The notes under the pieces were generated by a model. That model was not told the DNA's origin. It was given only the letters and a program-made list of their open reading frames with translations, and made no database searches. A stretch of DNA of 64,000 nucleotides, taken from NCBI RefSeq assembly GCF_010131535.1, contig NZ_WUBS01000016.1, positions 1 through 64,000 on the forward strand, given 5' to 3'. Source of the stretch: Acerihabitans arboris. GTDB taxonomy: Bacteria; Pseudomonadota; Gammaproteobacteria; Enterobacterales; Enterobacteriaceae. Below, piece by piece: positions 27,184-36,725 of this stretch. A program made the translations under genes and the position numbers. The stretch's first letter is position 1. Each line of letters starts with the position of its first letter.

Positions 27184-27633
27184 ATGAAAAACGCAACCTT
27201 TTATCTTCTCGACCGGCAGGATCTCCAGGACGGACTAAGCGCCGTGGAGCGGCTTGCCTGCGAGCTGGCGGCGTTCCACTGGCGCGCCGGAAAAAGGGTG
27301 CTGATAGCCTGTGATGACGAGGAGCAGGCGCTGAAACTGGATGAAGCCTTGTGGCAGCGGGATCCGGCGGCCTTCGTGCCCCATAACCTGGCGGGCGAGG
27401 GGCCGCGCTATGGCGCGCCGGTGGAGCTGTGCTGGCCCAAGCGCCGCGGCAACGCGCCGCGCGACCTGCTGATAAGCCTGCTGCCGCAGTGCGCGGATTT
27501 TGCCTCCGCTTTCCATGAAGTGATAGACTTCGTCCCGCACGAAGACGCATTAAAACAGTTGGCGCGCGACCGGTATAAAGGCTATCGCAGCGTCGGCTTC
27601 CAATTGACCACGGCCACGCCGCCAACGCAGTGA
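27184..27633 (+). CDS. holC: DNA polymerase III subunit chi
   Basis: The chi subunit links the clamp loader (through psi, HolD) to single-strand binding protein during replication. It has 149 residues with the family pattern MKNATFYLL at the start, a Rossmann-like fold and [19 protein letters not shown] near 98-116. It lies 13 bp before valS on the same strand, the conserved holC-valS pair. Length is close to the E. coli protein (147). Confidence 0.95.
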   Translation: MKNATFYLLDRQDLQDGLSAVERLACELAAFHWRAGKRVLIACDDEEQALKLDEALWQRDPAAFVPHNLAGEGPRYGAPVELCWPKRRGNAPRDLLISLLPQCADFASAFHEVIDFVPHEDALKQLARDRYKGYRSVGFQLTTATPPTQ

Positions 27634-27646
27634 AATACGACGCATA

Positions 27647-30502
27647 ATGGAAAAGACATATAACCCGCACGATATCGAGCAGCCGCTGTACGAGCACTGG
27701 GAAAAACAGGGCTATTTCAAGCCGCACAACGATACCAGCAAAGAAAGTTTCTGCATCATGATCCCGCCGCCGAACGTGACCGGCAGCCTGCATATGGGTC
27801 ATGCCTTTCAGCAGACCATTATGGATATCATCGTGCGTTACCAGCGCATGCAGGGCAAAAACACCCTGTGGCAGGTGGGCACCGACCACGCGGGCATTGC
27901 CACGCAAATGGTGGTGGAGCGTAAAATCGCCGCCGAAGAGGGTAAAACCCGCCACGATTACGGCCGCGACGCCTTTATCGAAAAAATCTGGCAGTGGAAG
28001 GCGGAATCCGGCGGCACCATTACCCGCCAGATGCGGCGCCTGGGCGCCTCGGTGGATTGGGAGCGCGAACGCTTTACCATGGACGCCGGGCTGTCCGACG
28101 CGGTGAAGGAAGTGTTCGTCCAGCTGTTTAAGGAAGATTTGATTTACCGTGGCAAGCGCCTGGTGAACTGGGATCCGAAGCTGCGTACCGCCATTTCCGA
28201 TCTGGAAGTGGAAAACCGCGAATCCCAGGGTTCGATGTGGCACCTGCGTTACCCGCTGGCCGACGGCGCCAAAACCGCCGACGGCCAGGATTACCTGGTG
28301 GTGGCCACCACCCGCCCGGAAACCATGCTGGGCGATACCGGCGTGGCGGTCAATCCGGCGGACCCGCGCTATAAAGACCTGATTGGCAAATATGTGCTGT
28401 TGCCGCTGGTCGGCCGCCGCATCCCCATTCTCGGCGACGAACACGCCGATATGACCAAGGGCACCGGCTGCGTGAAGATCACCCCGGCCCATGACTTTAA
28501 CGACTATGAGGTCGGCAAGCGCCACGGCCTGCCGATGATTAACATATTCAGCCTGGACGGCGATATCCGCGAGCGGGCGGAAGTGTTCGATACCCTGGGC
28601 GAAGCCAGCGACGCCTGGAGCGGCGAGATCCCGGCCGAATTCCGCGGACTGGAACGTTTTGCCGCCCGCAGGGCGGTGGTTGCCGCTTTTGACGCCCTGG
28701 GCCTGCTGGACGAGATCAAACCCCATGCCCTGACCGTGCCTTACGGCGATCGCGGCGGCGTGGTGATTGAACCCATGCTGACCGATCAGTGGTATGTGCG
28801 TACCGCGCCGCTGGCCAAGGTGGCCATCGAGGCGGTGGAAAACGACGACATCCGGTTCGTGCCGAAGCAGTATGAAAATATGTATTTCAGCTGGATGCGC
28901 GATATCCAGGACTGGTGTATCTCCCGCCAGCTCTGGTGGGGGCATCGTATCCCGGCCTGGTACGACGCCGCCGGCAAGGTCTATGTCGGGCGCGACGAGG
29001 CCGAAGTGCGCCGCGAAAACCACCTGGATGCCTCGGTGGTGCTGCGCCAGGACGAGGACGTGCTGGATACCTGGTTCTCCTCGGGACTGTGGACGTTCTC
29101 CACCCTGGGGTGGCCGGAGCCGACCGCCGCGCTGAAGACCTTCCATCCCACCAGCGTGCTGGTGAGCGGCTTTGATATTATCTTCTTCTGGATTGCCCGC
29201 ATGATCATGCTGACCCTGCATTTCGTCAAGGACGAACGGGGGCGCCCGCAGGTACCGTTCAAGACCGTGTACATGACCGGCCTTATCCGCGACGACGAAG
29301 GCCAGAAGATGTCGAAATCCAAAGGCAACGTTATCGACCCGCTGGATATGGTGGACGGTATTTCGCTGCCGGAGCTTATCGAAAAACGCACCGGCAATAT
29401 GATGCAGCCGCAGCTGGCGGATAAAATCCGCAAGCGCACCGAAAAACAGTTCCCGCTGGGCATCGAGCCGCACGGCACCGACGCGCTGCGTTTTACCCTG
29501 GCGGCGCTGGCTTCCACCGGCCGCGATATCAACTGGGATATGAAGCGCCTGGAAGGGTATCGCAACTTCTGTAATAAGCTGTGGAACGCCAGTCGTTTTG
29601 TGCTGATGAACACCGAGGATCAGGACTGTGGCCAACGGGGCGGCGTGATGAGCCTGTCGCTGGCGGATCGCTGGATCCTGGCGGAATTCAACCGTACGGT
29701 TAAAGCCTATCGCGACGCGCTCGATGGCTATCGTTTTGATATGGCGGCCAATATCCTGTACGACTTCACCTGGAACCAGTTCTGCGATTGGTACCTGGAG
29801 CTGACTAAACCAGTGATGACCGGCGGCGGCGAAACCGAGCTGCGCGGCACCCGTCATACCCTGGTGGACGTGCTCGAAGGCCTGCTGCGCCTGGCGCATC
29901 CCATCGTGCCCTTTATTACCGAAACCATCTGGCAGCGGGTGAAAGTGCTTAAAGGCATCAGCGACGATACGCTGATGCTGCAAGCCTTCCCGCAGTTTGA
30001 CGCCACCCTGGACGACGCGCGGGCGCTGGCGGACGTGGAGTGGATCAAGCAGTTGATCATCGCCGTGCGCACCATTCGCAGCGAAATGAATATCGCCCCC
30101 GGCAAACCGCTGGAGGTGCTGGTGCGTGGCGCCACGCCGCTGACCCGCCGGCGAATTGCGGATAACAAGAACTTTATCCAGACGCTGGCGCGGCTGCACA
30201 GCCTGGATATCCTGGCGGACGGCGAGAAGGGTCCGGTGTCCATCGTCAAGCTGGTGGAGGAAGGCGAACTGCTTATCCCCATGGCCGGCATTATCGACAA
30301 GGCCCTGGAGCTGGACCGGCTGGCAAACGAAGTGCTGAAAATCGACACCGAGATCGGGCGCATCGAGGGCAAGCTGTCCAACGAAGGTTTTGTCGCCCGC
30401 GCGCCGGAAGCGGTGGTGGCGAAGGAGCGGGAGAAATTGGCGGGCTATGCCGACGCCAAGGCCAAGCTGCTGGAACAGCAGGCGACCATCGCCAATTTGT
30501 AA
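27647..30502 (+). CDS. valS: Valyl-tRNA synthetase
   Basis: Charges tRNA-Val. It is a class I synthetase of 951 residues, identical in length to the E. coli enzyme. The HIGH-type motif HMGH is at 49-52, and KMSKS is at 554-558. An editing domain lies between, with [17 protein letters not shown]-terminal anticodon-binding domain and a coiled-coil arm (about 880-951, [13 protein letters not shown]) complete it. The antisense strand has a very long open frame, caused by the high GC of the third positions. Confidence 0.98.
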   Translation: MEKTYNPHDIEQPLYEHWEKQGYFKPHNDTSKESFCIMIPPPNVTGSLHMGHAFQQTIMDIIVRYQRMQGKNTLWQVGTDHAGIATQMVVERKIAAEEGKTRHDYGRDAFIEKIWQWKAESGGTITRQMRRLGASVDWERERFTMDAGLSDAVKEVFVQLFKEDLIYRGKRLVNWDPKLRTAISDLEVENRESQGSMWHLRYPLADGAKTADGQDYLVVATTRPETMLGDTGVAVNPADPRYKDLIGKYVLLPLVGRRIPILGDEHADMTKGTGCVKITPAHDFNDYEVGKRHGLPMINIFSLDGDIRERAEVFDTLGEASDAWSGEIPAEFRGLERFAARRAVVAAFDALGLLDEIKPHALTVPYGDRGGVVIEPMLTDQWYVRTAPLAKVAIEAVENDDIRFVPKQYENMYFSWMRDIQDWCISRQLWWGHRIPAWYDAAGKVYVGRDEAEVRRENHLDASVVLRQDEDVLDTWFSSGLWTFSTLGWPEPTAALKTFHPTSVLVSGFDIIFFWIARMIMLTLHFVKDERGRPQVPFKTVYMTGLIRDDEGQKMSKSKGNVIDPLDMVDGISLPELIEKRTGNMMQPQLADKIRKRTEKQFPLGIEPHGTDALRFTLAALASTGRDINWDMKRLEGYRNFCNKLWNASRFVLMNTEDQDCGQRGGVMSLSLADRWILAEFNRTVKAYRDALDGYRFDMAANILYDFTWNQFCDWYLELTKPVMTGGGETELRGTRHTLVDVLEGLLRLAHPIVPFITETIWQRVKVLKGISDDTLMLQAFPQFDATLDDARALADVEWIKQLIIAVRTIRSEMNIAPGKPLEVLVRGATPLTRRRIADNKNFIQTLARLHSLDILADGEKGPVSIVKLVEEGELLIPMAGIIDKALELDRLANEVLKIDTEIGRIEGKLSNEGFVARAPEAVVAKEREKLAGYADAKAKLLEQQATIANL

Positions 30503-30533
30503 TGGACCACGCCGCTATTACGCGGGCGGATTA

Positions 30534-30594
30534 GCCCAACGACCAAGGCGTTGGGCCTTCGCTACCCGCACGGAGGTTTAACCTCCGTTTAATT
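30534..30594 (+). terminator. Double hairpin after valS
   Basis: GCCCAACG/CGTTGGGC (30534-30556), then ACGGAGGTT/AACCTCCGT (30570-30588) followed by TTAATTTG. The second hairpin with its T-rich tail is the likely terminator of holC-valS. Confidence 0.7.
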
Positions 30595-30670
30595 TGTTTG
30601 CATCGTCGGCATGCGCGATGATATTACTCATAACAATAAACCAGAACGATTCGTTTCTTTTTCCTGGGTA

Positions 30671-31183
30671 ATGACAATGTCCACAGCAACTTCAGTCAAT
30701 ATTCTGGTGCGCCCCATCACGCCGGAAGATAACCATGCCATTGCCGACGTCATTCGTCAGGTATCGGCCGAGTTCGGCCTGACGGCGGATAAAGGCTATA
30801 CCGTCTCGGACCCGAACCTGGATAAGCTGTATCAGCTCTACAGCCAGCCCAAGAGCGCCTATTGGGTGATTGAGTTTGAAGGACGCATCGCCGGCGGCGG
30901 CGGCATTGCACCACTGGCCGGCGCGGACGAAGGCATCTGTGAATTGCAGAAGATGTATTTTTTATCCATCCTGCGCGGGCGCGGACTGGCCCATGAGCTG
31001 GCGCTTAAGGCGCTGGACTTTGCCCGCGCCCAGGGGTTTAGCCACTGCTACCTGGAAACCACCGCCACCCTGACCCGCGCCATTGCCCTGTATGAACGGC
31101 TGGGATTTGCGCATATCGACGGATCGATGGGCAATACCGGCCATGTGGATTGTGAAGTGACGATGCTTAAGCCGCTGGGCTGA
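30671..31183 (+). CDS. yjgM: GNAT acetyltransferase (YjgM-like)
   Basis: An N-acetyltransferase of 170 residues closely following E. coli YjgM. It has [20 protein letters not shown] near the start, then [10 protein letters not shown] and [21 protein letters not shown], where RGRGLA is the acetyl-CoA pyrophosphate-binding loop (Q/RxxGxA). [20 protein letters not shown] is also present. The substrate is not known to me. The start is set at ATG 30671; the frame extends 20 codons upstream, but those residues are not part of the family. It sits between valS and rraB as in E. coli, though on the plus strand relative to rraB. Confidence 0.88.
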   Translation: MTMSTATSVNILVRPITPEDNHAIADVIRQVSAEFGLTADKGYTVSDPNLDKLYQLYSQPKSAYWVIEFEGRIAGGGGIAPLAGADEGICELQKMYFLSILRGRGLAHELALKALDFARAQGFSHCYLETTATLTRAIALYERLGFAHIDGSMGNTGHVDCEVTMLKPLG

Positions 31184-31311
31184 ACGGCCGGGCGGCTTAC
31201 CATGGATTAGCACTGGACTGGAACGGCCGGCCTGAAACACCACAGGCACCAGCGCGGCGGGCTGAAAAGGCGTTATGCCGGTAAAGCTGTTCAGTTGAAC
31301 AGGGCGGGCGG

Positions 31312-31776
31312 TTAGTGGCGGGTGCCGTTGTCGTCCTGATCGAGAAGGCCGCGCGCCGGTGGAGCGGAACCGTCCACGCCGTCTTCGCTGTCGTCGTCGT
31401 CGTCCTCACCTTCTTCGTCGTCCTCACCGTCTTCAAAATAGGTGCCCCAGCCGTCATAGTTGACTCCCAGGCGTTCGGCCAGGGTAAACAACTGTTCGAC
31501 CTGGGTGTCGATAAGCTCCGCGTTCAGCGCTATTTCACTGATGGCGTCGCAGCACATCAGCACGGAGCCGTCCTCGACTTCCAGCTCTTCGGCATCGGTC
31601 ACTTCGTAGCCCAGCTTGAAGGCTTCGACCGCGGCTTTCTCCAGCGTATCGAAGTTTTCGGCGGACAGGTGGTGTTCAATGGTGTAAAGCGCTTCCGGAT
31701 CGCTTCCATCTTCCAGCAGCTCTTCGATAATCAAACGTGTTTCATCACGCTGCTCTTCCAGAAATTGATGTGCCAT
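31312..31776 (-). CDS. rraB: Regulator of RNase E activity B
   Basis: Binds and inhibits RNase E, altering mRNA turnover. It has 154 residues starting [20 protein letters not shown]. It shares long stretches with E. coli RraB ([49 protein letters not shown]) and ends in an extremely acidic tail ([10 protein letters not shown]), slightly longer than usual. An in-frame ATG five codons upstream is not favoured, because homologues start at MA. The gene is divergent from argF. Confidence 0.94.
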   Translation of the reverse strand: MAHQFLEEQRDETRLIIEELLEDGSDPEALYTIEHHLSAENFDTLEKAAVEAFKLGYEVTDAEELEVEDGSVLMCCDAISEIALNAELIDTQVEQLFTLAERLGVNYDGWGTYFEDGEDDEEGEDDDDDSEDGVDGSAPPARGLLDQDDNGTRH

Positions 31777-31881
31777 GCCCTCAATCCTCAATGCGTCGGT
31801 CGGCCTGTTAGGAACCTATTTTCCCACAGCCACGGGTAAGGCTCCAGCTTAAACATGAAAGAAATGATATCAATACTTGAA

Positions 31882-31920
31882 ATTGAATATTCATACATAT
31901 AAAGTGAATTTAAATTCAAT
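31882..31920 (+). promoter_or_regulatory. Tandem ArgR boxes upstream of argF
   Basis: Two 18-bp boxes lie three bases apart, the classical ArgR spacing. Box 1 (31882-31899) has core TGAATATTCATACA; box 2 (31903-31920) has the perfect core TGAATTTAAATTCA. They lie 33-71 bp before the argF start, so arginine repression of argF is expected. Confidence 0.85.
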
Positions 31921-31952
31921 TTACCGTTGATTAAGTCCGGAGAACACTGCCT

Positions 31953-32960
31953 ATGAGCCAGTTCTATCACCGCCATTTCCTGAAGTTATTTGATTTCACG
32001 CCCGCCGAGATCCTCGATTTACTGGCGCTGGCCGCCAGCCTGAAACGGGAAAAACAGTCCGGACGGGAAAAACCGCGCCTGGCCGGTAAGAATATCGCGC
32101 TCATCTTCGAAAAAGACTCGACCCGTACCCGCTGCTCTTTCGAAGTCGCCGCTTTCGACCAGGGCGCGCGCGTCACCTACCTCGGGCCGAGCGGCAGCCA
32201 GATTGGCCATAAGGAATCCATCAAGGATACCGCCCGTGTCCTGGGCCGGCTGTATGACGGCATTCAGTATCGCGGTTACGGTCAGGAGATCGTCGAGACA
32301 CTGGCGCAATATGCCGGCGTGCCGGTATGGAATGGGTTAACCACCGAATTCCATCCGACCCAGTTACTGGCCGATCTGCTGACCATGCAGGAGCACCTGC
32401 CGCGGAAAACCTTTCCCCAGATGGCGTTTGCCTATGTGGGCGATGCCCGCAACAATATGGGCAACAGCATGCTGGAAGCGGCGGCGCTGACCGGCCTGGA
32501 CATGCGCCTGGTGGCGCCCAGCGCCTGCTGGCCGGATCAACGGCTGGTGGCCCGCTGCCGCGCGCTCGCGCAGCAGCGCGGCGGCAATATTACCCTGACC
32601 GAGGATATCGCCGCGGGCGTGCGGGGCGTGGATTTTATCTACACCGATGTGTGGGTTTCGATGGGCGAGGATAAGGCCATCTGGGGAGAACGCATCGCCC
32701 TGCTGCGTCCCTATCAGGTCAATATGCCGATGATCCGGCTTACCGGCAATCCGCAGGTAAAATTCCTGCATTGTCTGCCCGCGTTCCATGACGACCAGAC
32801 TGTGATTGGCAGGCAGATGGCCGAACAGTACGACCTGGCCGGCGGCATGGAGGTGACCGACGACGTGTTTGAATCGGAGTACAGCGTGGTATTCGATCAG
32901 GCGGAAAACCGGCTGCACACCATCAAAGCGGTCATGGTGGCGACGCTGGCGCGGGATTAA
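31953..32960 (+). CDS. argF: Ornithine carbamoyltransferase
   Basis: Makes citrulline from ornithine and carbamoyl phosphate in arginine synthesis. It has 335 residues, trimeric family. The carbamoyl-phosphate loop STRTR is at 56-60. [11 protein letters not shown] follows near 133-143, and the ornithine/catalytic HCLPAFHDD is near 272-280. It is equivalent by position to E. coli argI (next to rraB and the pyr genes). Two ArgR boxes precede it, and the start has GTCCGGAGAACACTGCCT-ATG. It looks intact. Confidence 0.97.
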   Translation: MSQFYHRHFLKLFDFTPAEILDLLALAASLKREKQSGREKPRLAGKNIALIFEKDSTRTRCSFEVAAFDQGARVTYLGPSGSQIGHKESIKDTARVLGRLYDGIQYRGYGQEIVETLAQYAGVPVWNGLTTEFHPTQLLADLLTMQEHLPRKTFPQMAFAYVGDARNNMGNSMLEAAALTGLDMRLVAPSACWPDQRLVARCRALAQQRGGNITLTEDIAAGVRGVDFIYTDVWVSMGEDKAIWGERIALLRPYQVNMPMIRLTGNPQVKFLHCLPAFHDDQTVIGRQMAEQYDLAGGMEVTDDVFESEYSVVFDQAENRLHTIKAVMVATLARD

Positions 32961-33055
32961 GGCAGCCAGACGTTTGCGCCGCTGCAACGCGGCATTGGGG
33001 GCCAACGGGTCTGTTGCGGCTTAAGCGCGCCCGGCGCTTAAGCCCGCGCGGGCTG

Positions 33056-33532
<477 letters not shown>

Positions 33533-33538
33533 TTAAAT

Positions 33539-33553
33539 TGAAATAGCGTTTCA
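33539..33553. promoter_or_regulatory. Palindrome upstream of tabA
   Basis: TGAAA, five bases, TTTCA: a 15-bp dyad 16 bp before the tabA start. Position and shape suit a repressor site; the regulator is not identifiable. Confidence 0.35.
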
Positions 33554-33653
33554 TTGTAAAACATTCAGCGTTCAAAAAGTGAGAGTTATTTAACACTTAT
33601 TTTGATTAGCAAGCCAACCGTTTGCTTATTGATAAATATCGGCGTTTTTACGC

Positions 33654-33681
33654 TTGAAGTGTCCCGGCACGCGCGTATAAT
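33654..33681 (+). promoter_or_regulatory. pyrLBI promoter
   Basis: -35 TTGAAG, 16-base spacer and -10 TATAAT. The first transcribed bases CAGTTTGCCGGG resemble the E. coli pyrBI start, where a T-run allows UTP-sensitive reiterative transcription. This is a second control besides the attenuator. Confidence 0.8.
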
Positions 33682-33706
33682 TCCGGGCAGTTTGCCGGGA
33701 GGATCA

Positions 33707-33925
33707 ATGAACAGCACCGTGATTTTTGATGCCTATGATTATCGCCGCCTGCCCGTCGGCAGCCAACTGCCGTTGTTGCTCCCGTTGCCCATTATTATTC
33801 GGTATCAGGATTCAGTATCAGGCCCCTCGTTGAGGGGCTTTTTTTTGCGCGCTATCCCGGGTGCGACCTACACTTGCGTCAGGCACGGCGTCACCGACAT
33901 CCGTAAGGAGGAAATACATGGCTAA
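33707..33925 (+). CDS. pyrL: pyrBI leader peptide PyrL
   Basis: A leader frame starting at ATG 33707, behind GGGAGGATCA. It reads [17 protein letters not shown] and continues through the attenuator without a stop until 33925, eight bases into pyrB. In E. coli, translation of the leader close behind polymerase prevents the terminator from forming when UTP is low; the same logic holds here. At 72 residues it is longer than the 44 of E. coli, and it overlaps the pyrB start. No known function of the peptide itself. Confidence 0.75.
   Translation: MNSTVIFDAYDYRRLPVGSQLPLLLPLPIIIRYQDSVSGPSLRGFFLRAIPGATYTCVRHGVTDIRKEEIHG
33822..33846 (+). terminator. pyrBI attenuator
   Basis: GCCCCTC, loop GTTG, GAGGGGC followed by T8. 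It is a strong intrinsic terminator inside the leader frame, 71 bp before pyrB. Confidence 0.93.
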
Positions 33926-34853
33926 CCCCCTTTATCAAAAACACATCATTTCCATTAATGACCTGAACCGCGAGGAGCTGGAGCTGGTATTGCACACCGC
34001 AGCCGACCTGAAAGCCCGCCCGCAGCCGGAGCTGTTGAAACATAAAGTGGTGGCCAGCTGTTTTTTTGAAGCCTCCACCCGCACCAGGCTGTCGTTTGAA
34101 ACCGCGATCCACCGCCTGGGCGCCTCGGTGGTGGGGTTCTCGGACGCCGGCAATACGTCGCTGGGCAAAAAGGGCGAAACCCTGGCGGATACCATTTCGG
34201 TTATCAGCACCTACGTCGACGCCATAGTGATGCGCCATCCGCAGGAGGGGGCCGCCCGGCTGGCCACTGAGTTTTCCGGCGGCATCCCCATCCTGAACGC
34301 CGGCGACGGCGCCAACCAGCATCCTACCCAGACCCTGCTGGACCTGTTTACCATCCAGGAAACGCAGGGGCGGTTGAATAATCTCAACGTGGCGATGGTC
34401 GGCGATCTGAAATACGGCCGCACCGTCCACTCGCTGACCCAGGCGCTGGCCAAGTTTGACGGCAACCACTTCTTTCTTATCGCCCCCGAAGCGCTGGCGA
34501 TGCCCGCCTATATCCTGAACATGCTGGCGGAAAAAGGCATCGCCTACAGCGTGCATCCCACCATTGAAGAGGTTATGCCGCAGTTGGATATACTGTATAT
34601 GACCCGGGTGCAAAAAGAACGGCTGGATCCATCGGAATACGCCAACGTTAAGGCCCAGTTTGTGCTGCGCGCCGTCGATTTGCTTAAGGCGCGCGATAAT
34701 CTCAAGGTGCTGCACCCGCTGCCCAGGGTGGATGAAATCGCCCACGAGGTGGACGCCACGCCCTACGCGTATTATTTCCAGCAGGCCGGCAACGGCATAT
34801 TCGCGCGCCAGGCGTTATTATCCCTGGTATTAAACGATCAACTGGCAGGCTAA
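33918..34853 (+). CDS. pyrB: Aspartate carbamoyltransferase, catalytic subunit
   Basis: The first committed step of pyrimidine synthesis: carbamoyl phosphate plus aspartate to carbamoyl aspartate. It has 311 residues starting [16 protein letters not shown], the same N-terminus as E. coli, behind AAGGAGGAAATAC. Motifs: STRTR at 53-57, HPTQTLLDL near 135, and [10 protein letters not shown] near 267. The longer upstream frame is not used. Two trimers pair with PyrI dimers; pyrI follows after 10 bp. Confidence 0.98.
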   Translation: MANPLYQKHIISINDLNREELELVLHTAADLKARPQPELLKHKVVASCFFEASTRTRLSFETAIHRLGASVVGFSDAGNTSLGKKGETLADTISVISTYVDAIVMRHPQEGAARLATEFSGGIPILNAGDGANQHPTQTLLDLFTIQETQGRLNNLNVAMVGDLKYGRTVHSLTQALAKFDGNHFFLIAPEALAMPAYILNMLAEKGIAYSVHPTIEEVMPQLDILYMTRVQKERLDPSEYANVKAQFVLRAVDLLKARDNLKVLHPLPRVDEIAHEVDATPYAYYFQQAGNGIFARQALLSLVLNDQLAG

Positions 34854-34863
34854 GGGGGAAATG

Positions 34864-35328
34864 ATGACTCAGGATAATAAACTGCAGGTCGAGGCAATCA
34901 ATCGCGGCACGGTCATCGACCATATTCCGGCGCAGGTCGGCTTTAAGCTGCTGACCCTGTTTAAGCTGACCGCCACCGATCAGCGCATTACCATCGGGTT
35001 AAACCTGCCCTCTAACCAGTTGGGCAAAAAAGACCTGATCAAGATCGAGAACGTGTTCCTCACCGAACAGCAGGCGAACCAGTTGGCCATGTACGCTCCC
35101 CATGCCACCGTCAACCGTATCGATAATTACGAGGTGGTGCGCAAGCTGACCCTGTCGCTGCCGGATCGTATCGACGGTGTGCTGACCTGCCCCAACAGTA
35201 ACTGCATCAGCCGCAGCGAGCCGGTGGCCTCGGGCTTTACGGTAAAAAGCCGCGGCAACCAGGTGCATCTGAAATGCAAATATTGTGAAAAAGAGTTCGA
35301 GCATCAGGCGGTTATCCAAAACGCCTGA
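34864..35328 (+). CDS. pyrI: Aspartate carbamoyltransferase, regulatory subunit
   Basis: Binds CTP and ATP and gives the PyrB holoenzyme allosteric control. It has 154 residues starting [20 protein letters not shown]; the second of two adjacent ATGs is chosen because AGGGGG is better spaced from it. The C-terminal zinc site has four cysteines (CPNSNC and CKYC). It is cotranscribed with pyrB (10-bp gap). Confidence 0.97.
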   Translation: MTQDNKLQVEAINRGTVIDHIPAQVGFKLLTLFKLTATDQRITIGLNLPSNQLGKKDLIKIENVFLTEQQANQLAMYAPHATVNRIDNYEVVRKLTLSLPDRIDGVLTCPNSNCISRSEPVASGFTVKSRGNQVHLKCKYCEKEFEHQAVIQNA

Positions 35329-35405
35329 TCTGTGCACGCGCCGATTTAGTCCTTATAATGGCCGGCAACGCTTTTTTCCCTCGCTTATCAACACCAGGAG
35401 ACAGC

Positions 35406-35792
35406 ATGTCCCGTATTATCAATACTGAAAACGCACCGGCAGCCATCGGACCCTACGTTCAGGCGGTCGATCTCGGCAATATGCTGTTTACGTCCGGCCA
35501 GATCCCGATTAACCCGAAAACCGGCCTGGTGGCGGATGATATCGCGGCGCAGGCTCGCCAATCGCTGGAGAACGTGCAAGCGATTGTGGAAGCCGCCGGC
35601 CTGAAAGTGGCTGATATTATTAAAACCACGGTATTTGTGAAGGATCTAAACGACTTCGGCACCGTCAATGCCGCCTATGAGGCGTTTTTCAAGGAACATA
35701 ACGCCCCGTTCCCGGCGCGCTCGTGCGTGGAAGTGGCGCGTCTGCCAAAAGACGTGCAGATTGAAATAGAAGCGATTGCCGTGCGTAGCTAA
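35406..35792 (+). CDS. ridA: 2-iminobutanoate/2-iminopropanoate deaminase
   Basis: Hydrolyses reactive enamine/imine products of PLP enzymes such as threonine dehydratase. It has 128 residues, as in E. coli. It starts MSRIINTENAPAAIGPYVQA behind CAGGAGACAGC, with FTSGQIPINP and the active-site arginine in FPARSCVEVARLPKD near 103-117. An upstream in-frame ATG is rejected because the family begins at MS. It follows pyrI as in E. coli. Confidence 0.97.
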   Translation: MSRIINTENAPAAIGPYVQAVDLGNMLFTSGQIPINPKTGLVADDIAAQARQSLENVQAIVEAAGLKVADIIKTTVFVKDLNDFGTVNAAYEAFFKEHNAPFPARSCVEVARLPKDVQIEIEAIAVRS

Positions 35793-35834
35793 GCCATCAC
35801 GGGCGCGCCGGCCCTGGCGCGCCTGAAAGCGGGA

Positions 35835-36236
35835 TCAGTTAATCCAGTTTTCCACCAGCAGGCCGTCAACCCGTTTAAATTCAAGGGTATTGCTGGTAAC
35901 CACCACAAAACCCTCGCTGCGGGCGTGCGCCGCGATATGGACATCGTTTACCCCAATCGGGGTGCCCGCGCGTTCCAGGTTAGCCCGGATATCGCCAAAA
36001 TGTCTGGCCGCTTTGGCGCTGTAGCCCAGGACCTCCATGCGCGAGGCAAAATTCTCCACCGCCTGGTAATTTCGCGCCACGTCCGCGCTTATTTCGGCGG
36101 CATATAACAGCTCGGCCAGCGTGATGGACGAAATAACCATTCGTCCCGCATTGGCATTAAATAATTCCAGCATTTCCATCGGACGCCGCTTAATGACGTA
36201 GATAACAAAGTTGGTATCGAGCATATATTTATACAT
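35835..36236 (-). CDS. vapC: PIN-domain toxin VapC
   Basis: A type II toxin with ribonuclease fold, 133 residues. PIN acidic residues are visible: D7 in MLDTNFVIY, E42 in LAELLYA, D98 in GVNDVHIAAHA and a late asparagine/glutamate in TSNTLEFKRV. In enterobacteria, VapC of this kind cuts initiator tRNA; that is inferred. The start shares one base with the vapB stop (TAATG), so the two are coupled. Intact by motifs. Confidence 0.92.
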   Translation of the reverse strand: MYKYMLDTNFVIYVIKRRPMEMLELFNANAGRMVISSITLAELLYAAEISADVARNYQAVENFASRMEVLGYSAKAARHFGDIRANLERAGTPIGVNDVHIAAHARSEGFVVVTSNTLEFKRVDGLLVENWIN

Positions 36237-36469
36237 TAAAAGGACTCACGCTTCGGTTGTTCTTGAGAAGGCCTGTGCTCAAGAAAATCCTCGGACACCG
36301 GCGGGTCGGTCAAAAAGAAGCTATCCCAGATATTTTGCGCGGGGGAGATAATGCGTTCGTTTCCGACCACCCTGACATTAACGATTTTGACTTCGTCGGC
36401 AAAGCGTAATTCGGCGGGTATTCGTACTGCCTGAGTGCGATTATTGATAAAAACTGTGCTGTAGGTCAT
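36236..36469 (-). CDS. vapB: AbrB-type antitoxin VapB
   Basis: An antitoxin of 77 residues. It starts MTYSTVFINNRTQAVRIPAEL, the swapped-hairpin DNA-binding fold (SpoVT/AbrB type). The acidic C-terminal part IWDSFFLTDPPVSEDFLEH would wrap the toxin. It is the first gene of the pair and probably represses it from the dyad at 36504-36537. Confidence 0.9.
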   Translation of the reverse strand: MTYSTVFINNRTQAVRIPAELRFADEVKIVNVRVVGNERIISPAQNIWDSFFLTDPPVSEDFLEHRPSQEQPKRESF

Positions 36470-36503
36470 ACAAACATCTCATTTAGCTTATTTCTTCATC
36501 AAA

Positions 36504-36537
36504 ATATACGTCCTATTTGTATATAGCAAGCGTATAT
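36504..36537. promoter_or_regulatory. Probable vapBC operator
   Basis: ATATACG (36504-36510) and CGTATAT (36531-36537) form a dyad with a 20-base AT-rich spacer, 35-68 bp upstream of vapB. The TATAT-like spacer could hold the -10. Autoregulation by VapBC is usual. Confidence 0.55.
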
Positions 36538-36614
36538 ACCGACGATTCGGATTAGTTACCCCGCCCTATTTTGGGGAATAAACCCGCTGCATTTGCCGGG
36601 GCGCACTAAAATAA

Positions 36615-36631
36615 TGCAACCCGGTGTTGCA
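36615..36631. promoter_or_regulatory. NtrC-like palindrome upstream of the Anbu operon
   Basis: TGCAAC, five bases, GTTGCA: a perfect 6-5-6 dyad, extended to 8 bp per arm from 36613 to 36633. The NtrC consensus is TGCACC-N5-GGTGCA, so each arm differs at one base and the spacing is the same. It lies about 70 bp upstream of the predicted sigma-54 start. The TTTTTT that follows at 36640-36645 also lets it act as a terminator hairpin for nothing obvious upstream, so the operator reading is preferred. Confidence 0.5.
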
Positions 36632-36666
36632 TTGCGTTGTTTTTTCCTATGGCCGTGGTCCTTAGG

Positions 36667-36683
36667 CTGGCGCGCTTTATGCA
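36667..36683 (+). promoter_or_regulatory. Putative sigma-54 promoter of the Anbu operon
   Basis: CTGGCGCGCTTTATGCA against the consensus YTGGCACG-N4-TTGCW: the invariant GG (-24) and GC (-12) are present with correct spacing, and only two other positions differ. It ends 42 bp before the first gene of the operon. A sigma-54 promoter needs an enhancer-binding protein, and an NtrC-like site lies upstream. Confidence 0.55.
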
Positions 36684-36725
36684 TGGAGCTGTTATCAGCG
36701 TTGATGGGCCAGCAAAGGTAAACAG

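Noticed and set aside
27152-30199. 1015-codon open frame on the minus strand
   Set aside because: It is antisense to holC and valS; composition is His/Gln/Arg-rich as expected from the complement of high-GC codons, and no family motif or start signal is present.
36613-36645. Rho-independent terminator reading of the AATGCAAC/GTTGCATT hairpin
   Set aside because: T6 begins six bases after the stem and no plus-strand gene ends upstream; the 6-5-6 spacing fits an NtrC-type operator better.
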